From positions 1-39,483 of the forward strand of contig SXID01000020.1 of the NCBI GenBank assembly GCA_005772955.1: a stretch of DNA of 39,483 bases, written 5' to 3'. This stretch comes from Planctomycetia bacterium (lineage in GTDB: Bacteria > Planctomycetota > Planctomycetia > Gemmatales > Gemmataceae). Shown in pieces: positions 30,701-36,556 of the stretch (the first letter of the stretch is position 1; each line of letters opens with the position of its first letter). The notes under the pieces are model-generated. The model was not told where the DNA came from. It saw nothing but the letters and a program-made list of their open reading frames with translations, and did no database searches. The position numbers and the translations under genes were made by a program.

Positions 30701-33700
30701 AGGTCGGTAACCGAAGGGAGGGGGGCACCGGGACCGCCGACGGTGATGTTGCCCACGAACATGGCCTGCGGGTTCAGGACATTGGTCCACGTCACGTTGA
30801 GTGGGTTCGCTGCGGTGCCGTTGGTTGTCTTGAGGATCATCGGCGTCTTGGTCGGGTCATCCCACGAGGTAATAGCCACGTAGACGACCGCGGGGTTGCT
30901 CGGGTCCACGACGACCTTGGACACTCGGGCGCCGGCGAAGATGCCGTTGCTGGTCACCGTGGCCCCGTTGACACCCGCCGTGGTGGCGCCGCCGAGAACC
31001 TGCCAGTTGGTGCCGTTGTCGAGTGACCGCAGTACGCCGATACTCGTCCGCGAGGTGAACGCGGTATCGTCCACGCCCGTGGCCGCGTAGATTGCCTTGA
31101 CGGTTCCGCTGGAGTTAGTGCCGAGGGTGAGGCCCCCCACGGACACATTCACTCGCTGGTTGGTAAGGTCGGTCACGTTGTCGGTGACGGCCAGGTAGTT
31201 ACTTCCGCCATCCAGGGTCTTCCACACGCCCCCGTTGGCCGAGCCGACGTAGAGCGTGTTCCCGCTCGGGTCGGTCGGGTCCACCGCGATCCCGGTAATC
31301 TTGCCGGACACGGTGGCGTAGTTGAACCCAGCCGAGGCGACGTTGATCGGTCCCGGCCCAGCCGCCGCCCAGTTCGTCAGACTCGGACCCTGGAGGATGA
31401 AAGTGTAGGTTTGAACCAGCGCGTTGCTGGCCTGATCCACCACCTGAACAGGGATGTTCTGGAGACCCGGTAACAGCGTAGTGGCGGTGAAGGCAAAGAA
31501 CCCGTTAGCGTCAAACGTCGTGATCGCGACGTCGTCTGGGCTTGGGTTGGCGGGGGTACCGAACCCGTTGTTCGCCAGGTCGAAGGTTATTTGCTTGACG
31601 TTGTTGCTCGAACCGTCGTCAGCGATCCGGCCCACGATGGTCGGGTCGGTCGATTGCTCCAGGGTGTTGGGGCCAGCGAGGAACGACGGGTTCCGCAAGT
31701 TGATGGACTGGAGAGACGGGCGCACAGTATCGGTGAACACCGTCTGAATGCGGACGTTGTCCAGACCGACGGTCAACCGACCCTGGTTGTTTGTCGTCGC
31801 GATGCGCAGCCGGACCGACTGGCCGACGAACTGGCTCAGGTCGATGGCCGAGCCTCCTGAGAACGTTACCGTGCGGACGATCGCGTCCGTACTCTGGGTC
31901 TGGAATATGTTGAGGAGGACGTTCCCGCCGTCGATGAAGTCTGTGACGCCGAGAACACCCAGAGCGCCGTTAGGGTTGAGGACGTTCCCACCGGTGCTCA
32001 CGATATCGACGCGGACTTGCTGGTTTGAATCGCTGGTCCGGTAGTCGAGAGCCGATGTGGTCGTGGCATCGGTCCAGCTGGTGGCGCTGTTCATGAAGAG
32101 GCTGAACGAGAGCTTCACGCTGGTCGCGGAGGCCGGGACGATGAAATCCTGGTAAAGGGCGTGCGACCCGGCGTAGGTGTCGGCGGCGTTCGGGTTGTTG
32201 TTCCCTTCATACGGGCGCAGGTTTTGCTGGTCGAGCATCGCCTGGTACTTGCCCGAGGGCGCGGGCACGACCGTGCCACTGAGGGGACTCAGCCCGGCCG
32301 TGTGGATGCCCCAAGCACCAGCGCTGCCGCGGGTCGTGTCCCGGAGTTTGAAGGCGGTCCAGCCGTCCAGGTTCCCCTGCTCGTTGGTCAACGAGCGGGC
32401 ATCAAACCCCCCGTTGCGGATCAGGTTCACGCTGACCGTGGTGCCGCCCACATTAAAGGTGGACAACAACCGGAATGGGTCGCTGATAACGGCCACAAAC
32501 GACGGGACCGGTGTCGCGGACCCGGCCGCCGGGGTCGTGGTTGGGATGTCCACCGAGTAGTCATCGACGCTTGTCGCGAAGCCACCGTCCCCGGTGCCCA
32601 GGAGGACGTGCGTGTTGTTCAGTGGGTTCGGGGGCGGGGGCGGGGACCCCTTGCCCGGCGGGTCATACGCTCGCGAGGTGACAACCAGGTCGATGAATGC
32701 GTCCGAGTTCACGTTCAGGGCCGCGATGCTCTGGAGCGGCACCCCGGTGGTGACCGTCGTATTGATGGCCGTCTGGAACCCGGTGCCCAGGTTGTTCAAG
32801 AGAACACTGACGTTATCCGTGGTCGTGTTGTTCCGGCTTACGGTCGCGATGTCCGCGTACCCGTCGTTGTCGAAGTCGACCGCGACGATGTCTATCGGGT
32901 TGTTACCGACGGTGAAGGTGCCCCCATTGGTGAAGACGCCTTTACCGTCCCCGGAGCGGATTTTTACCTCACCGGGGGTGTTGTCGTTCGTTACGGCAAA
33001 GTCCAGATTCCCGTCCAGGTTGAAGTCGGCAACGGCCAGCCCCGTTGCGCGGGTGCCAGACGCGTATTCGATCGCATTCTGGAACGCGCCGTTGCCGCTC
33101 CCCAGGCGCACCGTGACACCGCGACTCGAACCGCCGCCACCGCCGTTGTGGGCAACGAGCAAGTCCAGGTCGGAGTCGTTGTTGATGTCCGCGAGCTTCA
33201 CCTGGGTGGGCGTGCGACCCACGGTCACGCGGGTGGGGGCGGCGAACGTCAGCGCGCCACCAGCATTGGTTGTGTTCAGGAAGATCGCGACGTTGTTGTC
33301 CCGCTGACTGGCGGAGACGATGTCGAGTTTGCCGTCCCCGTTCAGGTCGCCCAGCGTGACCGAAACCGGTTCCCGACTGTTGCCGCCGGTGCTCGGTGAA
33401 AACGTCTGAGCCGCCGCATATCCACCGCCATTGAGACCCAGGAACACGTTGACCAAGCTGTTCTGCAGATCTGGGGCAACGAGGTCGAGGATGCCGTCCA
33501 GGTTCAGGTCGCCAACTGCTGGTTCACGCGGGTTCGCTTTAGCACCCGAGAGCAGCAGGTTGGTGGGGGCGAGGAAGGTGCCGTCTCCGGTCGAGCCACT
33601 GCCGGAGCCGGTGTAGAACGAGAAGGTGTTGTCGTTGGCGGTGGCGGAGGCAGTGCCGCCGAACACCACCAGATCGTTGATCCCCTCGCCCGTGAAGTCC

Positions 33701-35721
33701 CCAAGAGCCGCGCCGACGGGACTCGCGCCGGTTGGGTACGGCGCGAGGGTGAGGGTGCCTGTGTTCGCGTTGTAAGTTCCCAGAGTCACGCCTTCGGTGG
33801 CGTTGAGTGAGAAACTGCTCGCGTTGATCCGGGTGATGAAGAAGGAGCCGTTCGCCTGACCCGCCCCGCCGACGCCGGCGATTGTGATCTGTTGCCCGGT
33901 CCGCAACCCGTGGTTGGGGGCGGTGACGACGATCGGGGCCGCTGCGGCTTTCGTCACATTGGTGATGATGCCGGGTAGTGCGATCCACGTTCCGGTGTTG
34001 GAATCCCCGTCCAGTAACCCGAGGGTGACACCGCCCACCAACTGGAACGTGTTGGTGGTGACCCCGGTGATGTAGAACGTGCCGTTGGCGTCGGGGTTCG
34101 GCACAGTGGCGGGGGTAGCGTCTTGGTAGGTAGCGCCACTGATGACGACCCGTTGTCCGTTGACCAACCCGTGGGCGGTGCTGTTGATGGTGGTGACGGT
34201 GGCGGTACTGTTAGCATCGGAGATCAACCCGGTTTGCAGCGGGGCGCGGGAAACGGCACCGCCGGCCGCGGCGCCGTTCACGTACACCAGTTCGAGGGAA
34301 CTGGACCCGGTGCCGTTCAGATCCTTGAGTAGCAATCCGGTCGGGGCCGCAACGCCGGACGTGATGACGTCGGTGGGCCGGAATACGCCGGCCCCGTTGT
34401 TCAGGAACGCGACGAGCGACCCGGTGTTGGTCGTGGCGACAACATCGAGACGCCCGCTCCCGTTGGCGCGGACCCGGCCTGTCGCCAGCGACGTGATCGC
34501 GGGGCCTGCGACGAATGTCGCAGCGAAAGTGTGGGCTATCGCTGTCGAGGTGTTCAGCAGGATGCTCACGCCGGTGGCGCCACCCACCACGATGTCGTCG
34601 GTGCCACCTGACCCGTTGAAGTCGCCGACCGCGATGCTTGTCGGGGTCGTCAGGTCCGCGCCCGCCAACCCAACGATGGCTTCCGTGGGGGTTGCGACGA
34701 ATGTGCCGTCGCCGTTGCCTGTGAGGATTTTGACGACGAAATCTGCCAAGCCGGTGCTCGCGGCCACGGTGGAGTTCGCGACGACCAAGTCCACGCCGTT
34801 GCCCACGCCAAGTTGCGCGGACGCAAGCGCCACTGGAGAGTCGCCGGCTGCGAAGTTCGTCGCGGCGCTGAAGTTCAGTTCGCCCGCCGTGGTGTTCAGG
34901 TTCAAGAACACGCTGACGTTGTCGGTCCCGGTGTTGGCGACCGCAATATCTGCTTTCGAGTTTCCGTCCGCGTTCAAGTCGGTCACGACAATCGCGCTCG
35001 GCGCGGCACCGGTTGGCAGGTCGAGGGTCAGGTCCGGGAGCGTCGAGAATCCGCCCAGCGGGTCGCCCAGGTAGATGACCACGCTCGAGGACCCGCTGCT
35101 GGTGACGAGTAGGTCTTTAAGCCCGTCGTTGTTCACGTCCGTGATGGCTGCAGCGGAGGGCAGGTAGTTCGTCGTGCCCTGAGCCGGTAGACCGAGGGTC
35201 TGGACCGCGCCGAGATTGGAGCCGTTGAGCGCGACCGTCGCGAGGTTACTGCGCCCGCCGTTGGCGATCACGATCTGACCGGGCGCGGCCAGTGTGTCGG
35301 TTGGCACGGCCTGGTCGGCAATCTGGTCCCCACGGAGGAACAGAGAGTACGCCCCAGCGGTGAGGGGGCCGCCACTCACGGACAGATCCGTAGTGAGAAT
35401 GGTCGCGGTAAAGTTCAGGAGGGGATTCAGGTTCGTGTCGTCATAGGTGACGCTCGCGATGGTCACTGGTGTGCCGTCAGCCGCAAACAGCCGATAGTTG
35501 CCCGTCTGATCGGCTCCCGTCACGTCGATGGAGTATTTCACCGTGATCGAGGTGCCGAGCGAGCCGCCCGTCGCCGGGGTCACCAGTTGGACGACCGGGG
35601 TCGCGGGCACCTCGCGGGCCTCCAGTGTTTCCAGCGTCAGTTGGTGGCGCGGCCGCGCTGGGGTCTTCGAGAGGGGCCGCTTCGAGGAACCGACCAGCCG
35701 GAAGAACTTGAACCAGTTCAT
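24712..35721 (-). CDS. giant surface protein: FG-GAP repeats, sortilin-like propeller, DUF4214-like repeats
   Basis: A 3669-residue protein. The N-terminus is basic and carries LETLEAREVPA at 30-40, a planctomycete motif linked to extracellular giant proteins. In order: FG-GAP/VCBS repeats with DxNxDGxxD-type calcium loops (about 170-1040), interrupted by two E1-like 'HGLxxGQ' domains (about 507-650); a jelly-roll, carbohydrate-binding-like region (NGGFD, about 1088-1335); an Ig-like region (about 1337-1445); a BNR/sortilin-like propeller (about 1447-2360) with VWKTLDGG and a nine-glycine run; then a second FG-GAP block (about 2647-3027) among DUF4214-like units. Five units share N-x-x-W-I/L-x-x-V/L-Y/W/F near residues 2507, 3047, 3307, 3424 and 3559. 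It is probably a calcium-binding, secreted or cell-surface adhesion protein. GAGAAAGG lies just before ATG 35721. It appears to be monocistronic. Confidence 0.9.
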   Translation of the reverse strand: MNWFKFFRLVGSSKRPLSKTPARPRHQLTLETLEAREVPATPVVQLVTPATGGSLGTSITVKYSIDVTGADQTGNYRLFAADGTPVTIASVTYDDTNLNPLLNFTATILTTDLSVSGGPLTAGAYSLFLRGDQIADQAVPTDTLAAPGQIVIANGGRSNLATVALNGSNLGAVQTLGLPAQGTTNYLPSAAAITDVNNDGLKDLLVTSSGSSSVVIYLGDPLGGFSTLPDLTLDLPTGAAPSAIVVTDLNADGNSKADIAVANTGTDNVSVFLNLNTTAGELNFSAATNFAAGDSPVALASAQLGVGNGVDLVVANSTVAASTGLADFVVKILTGNGDGTFVATPTEAIVGLAGADLTTPTSIAVGDFNGSGGTDDIVVGGATGVSILLNTSTAIAHTFAATFVAGPAITSLATGRVRANGSGRLDVVATTNTGSLVAFLNNGAGVFRPTDVITSGVAAPTGLLLKDLNGTGSSSLELVYVNGAAAGGAVSRAPLQTGLISDANSTATVTTINSTAHGLVNGQRVVISGATYQDATPATVPNPDANGTFYITGVTTNTFQLVGGVTLGLLDGDSNTGTWIALPGIITNVTKAAAAPIVVTAPNHGLRTGQQITIAGVGGAGQANGSFFITRINASSFSLNATEGVTLGTYNANTGTLTLAPYPTGASPVGAALGDFTGEGINDLVVFGGTASATANDNTFSFYTGSGSGSTGDGTFLAPTNLLLSGAKANPREPAVGDLNLDGILDLVAPDLQNSLVNVFLGLNGGGYAAAQTFSPSTGGNSREPVSVTLGDLNGDGKLDIVSASQRDNNVAIFLNTTNAGGALTFAAPTRVTVGRTPTQVKLADINNDSDLDLLVAHNGGGGGSSRGVTVRLGSGNGAFQNAIEYASGTRATGLAVADFNLDGNLDFAVTNDNTPGEVKIRSGDGKGVFTNGGTFTVGNNPIDIVAVDFDNDGYADIATVSRNNTTTDNVSVLLNNLGTGFQTAINTTVTTGVPLQSIAALNVNSDAFIDLVVTSRAYDPPGKGSPPPPPNPLNNTHVLLGTGDGGFATSVDDYSVDIPTTTPAAGSATPVPSFVAVISDPFRLLSTFNVGGTTVSVNLIRNGGFDARSLTNEQGNLDGWTAFKLRDTTRGSAGAWGIHTAGLSPLSGTVVPAPSGKYQAMLDQQNLRPYEGNNNPNAADTYAGSHALYQDFIVPASATSVKLSFSLFMNSATSWTDATTTSALDYRTSDSNQQVRVDIVSTGGNVLNPNGALGVLGVTDFIDGGNVLLNIFQTQSTDAIVRTVTFSGGSAIDLSQFVGQSVRLRIATTNNQGRLTVGLDNVRIQTVFTDTVRPSLQSINLRNPSFLAGPNTLEQSTDPTIVGRIADDGSSNNVKQITFDLANNGFGTPANPSPDDVAITTFDANGFFAFTATTLLPGLQNIPVQVVDQASNALVQTYTFILQGPSLTNWAAAGPGPINVASAGFNYATVSGKITGIAVDPTDPSGNTLYVGSANGGVWKTLDGGSNYLAVTDNVTDLTNQRVNVSVGGLTLGTNSSGTVKAIYAATGVDDTAFTSRTSIGVLRSLDNGTNWQVLGGATTAGVNGATVTSNGIFAGARVSKVVVDPSNPAVVYVAITSWDDPTKTPMILKTTNGTAANPLNVTWTNVLNPQAMFVGNITVGGPGAPLPSVTDLLVDPFNPNRIIIGLGNIGQVAFQTTTGVWLSTNGGGTWELQLGGDAAGPGGPLASNPTTDTRGILPSAGVGRITLAQGTGRVGDERYVYVLIANPPPGLNPSQFDNGTSMGLYKSKDNMLNFTKVSLREPGLLHGRYTENYVDIELVGAEGSTVGAMSVDPSNPNVVYVGGSNRLFSNPSVTPQHALIRVDTGNIRDATVETTPGVFPNDGDDRDKAAAAEFALGLYPVNPVTGIGGQAYRGEGVYWYDIERAQIRQGNLDNTGSQRRLPTAIHRIAFDTQGRLLFGTENGLYRGTALGFQYDFDSSFAGILDGGGGGGGGGAATTFNPAGMTITELNGNLQITDLTSVAIDPTTRTTLYISASGVGTATTTGGPSAWQTSGLTGPTVSTGNLNIPNAFKIVAANLAPDAPLDAVTTLYRAWQFNGSASLVPEVSIDAGQTFSTGASAGISSQDTAAVAPVLAINPVKVAVDGVFYDELLFGTNQVYISRTGGNVFDAIPLSDLTGTERYSALAFSGNSTVYLAGTNEGNVLRTTAVGSFVSITGNLLTLVGGAFAINGITVDPRDTTGNTVFVMLATPFGQISVYRTLNANLASPTWTAVTGTGTTRLPLVTSYKMVIDPRVSAGAPLGRMYLGTDRGMFISGDGGANWLPLGNGLPAAPVVDVQFNAAFEVLAVATQGRGVFTLSTARFGPAITLVAPASPTTDGALNSLDVTFNTPVDPRTFTADSNNAPRTLLTLLALNSTDFATTRVKELVQQYQNRVASQGDINIGLTYFFNTTLTGAGNVVAGEFTINQVFAASSGTMVNDSRLQGELEYTSFLTSSNFYFANLGGNTNATWIEKVWQDLFFRTATGDTIAAGFLTDLNANTRTRLQITQLLTGARAANGTPPGPTSLPNAALVNPLNVRAAEFHTNLVAALYNKLVARNYPVSGASNPEIVNHVATLARGGLLRNVVARIISTTEAYQRLGNDYALPVGVTTKAVALGNLTGLTTGANGAGAPVLDLLVAGSDNKLRVYAGKVGGGFSPDPTLVRLGQAPTRNATLDLPMGADPATIVVADFNNDGKMDIAVANSALTSTTTNTVSVFLNTSAAVGQLGFGTRTDLDGGNNPFGLAVGNVDGIGGLDLVVANRSVNLSNEYTASILLGNGSGGFGALSKVVLGDTVGTVGATELQLPSGLALGDLDGDNRLDLIVSGSNGLVTLINSAATPGTFPTATRVRRTNTPTTSVTVGNLDSDTDLDIVAISDNAAGMALLFRNDGGGAFTPSMVATGANPRQVQLADMTGDGKLDIVVGSGASGGGLAVLNNTTAATVPGPDTLAFAPPFTYPLTGSKPSFLAAGDTNQDGLTDLVVGYESSEFVSSVVGQEQGFLRVATDPNWLDWVFRSLAGRPFGQSELLLFAPILGQSALAFLNGPGGIAAPLSIAPTDTTNMTYRLTFAPRLLDSSYRLFIGPNTVGVVLKDFIDLNGTYANTGNPMNQNQNPFNGEQPVGAFPSNANQGDRFTTFISVNNNDNGRFISAVYEDFQGISPSGRKPDQAGFFPLANSVETVRRASLNRFATTLVNSAEEIDNLVNGTYQRYLRRVPTSGSAAMELETTRTAIQNGTQTIRGLVVQLLASNEYFINVPFGGNNSNATWIISLYRDVLPGVVAPAFPSSLTRTQVTNQLVFSDDALRQTVTEYMRLFLGRNPVRNSFDARIDETTGYPYNALPATNFLTLLRTSGVAGQPTGDQQVIISLVASSEYLRVRGDSNFEWLKSLYTRVLGRATIDTDPVTGVEFTSTLTGLLADYTTTRATVLTTILSNRETRDRFYTDYYTQFLSLPGLARVPTQAELNAQEAFYQSIVPYVSNITTTPPTTATVTMRLEAVVANILRSTEFFLLSGPGSANSGWIAKVYNALLGRMADDAIAVTQLDYLNTQTATTALLSAARFSVALQILNSTEYRQQLITRFYQSYLLRTPTSAELNNFVTLMSGPMGITQQAVLIRLLKHPGYFLLQ

Positions 35722-35973
35722 CGGAGAGGCCTTTCTCTTCGGTGATTAACTTGGATTCGTGTGGACCAGCGCTGCAGCACCAGTACGAATCGGGTGGTCG
35801 TGATGTCCGGCGTTCCGCAATCGGGAGTCACCCCGTTAGCGCCGTCGGGGAGGAAAACGGATGAGATACTGGTACGAGTCGGATGCCTCACCGCGCGAGG
35901 GGAAACCCCATCGACACGATGAGCGCAGAACAATTCAGCAAACCCGAGGGCAGGAACAAGGTTCCGTGCGAGC

Positions 35974-35988
35974 GGTGTCCGGGACACC
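35974..35988. promoter_or_regulatory. operator-like palindrome
   Basis: GGTGTCC, one base, then GGACACC form a perfect 7-bp dyad about 255 bases upstream of the giant gene's start. Its size fits a dimeric regulator's binding site, but nothing else identifies it. Confidence 0.3.
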
Positions 35989-36508
35989 CGGCCGGTGGGA
36001 TTCATCGCAGGGCGAGAAGCGGAGAACCTTCCAATTAGTGATAGCCACAGATTAATGAACGGGCAATGAGGGGTCACGGCGCGCGGAATTCGCGTGCCGC
36101 ACCCGGCACGGGAAGTGTCCGATTTTCGGTCAAGCATTTCCACCCGCCCCCGCCCCGTCGTTCGCGGCGTGCTCCGCCCGTCTGTCGCCCGTCGCGCTGT
36201 GTTGTTAGTTCGTGCGGTCGCTGTCTCTGCCTAAAAACAGAAACGGAGAACCGGCGTACGCGGGACACAATTCCGTCCGCTGACCGGTGTGGGCGCCGCC
36301 TTCGGTTCCCGGATCGCGACCGGTGTGCGCGGCGCCACCGGAACTGCCGGTCGAACCGGAGTGGCAGTAACTGTTCGCACCCGCTCACGGCAGAGATTCA
36401 GCGCGACCGGAGGATTCGGAGAAGTGGCCTTTCCCGTGTTTCCCGACGCCTTTACCATCTCGTTACGTTCCAATCTCGTCTGAATCAGTATCGATGTGAC
36501 TCTCCCGC

Positions 36509-36529
36509 GACCGCCGTGCGCCGGCGGTC
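36509..36529 (+). promoter_or_regulatory. leader hairpin before the exported-protein gene
   Basis: GACCGCCG and CGGCGGTC form a perfect 8-bp stem with loop TGCGC, ending 27 bases before the ATG at 36557. It is followed by CGTCTTCATGT. It could be a leader attenuator or the end of an upstream transcript. Confidence 0.4.
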
Positions 36530-36556
36530 CGTCTTCATGTGCCCGAGGGCTTCACG

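Larger units (their letters stand above)
35722..36556. other. 835-base divergent intergenic region
   Basis: The region separates the giant gene (minus) from the large exported-protein gene (plus), so it should contain both promoters. I saw no convincing coding sequence; the short frames on both strands lack domains and good starts. Visible elements are the small palindrome at 35974-35988, GGAACAAGGTTCC near 35953, a diverged direct repeat (GTACGAATCGGGTG near 35784 and GTACGAGTCGGATG near 35874), and the hairpin at 36509-36529. Confidence 0.55.

Noticed and set aside
36231-36483. Short overlapping frames on both strands before the exported-protein gene
   Set aside because: Low-complexity Arg/Ala/Gly/Pro-rich products without starts or domains.
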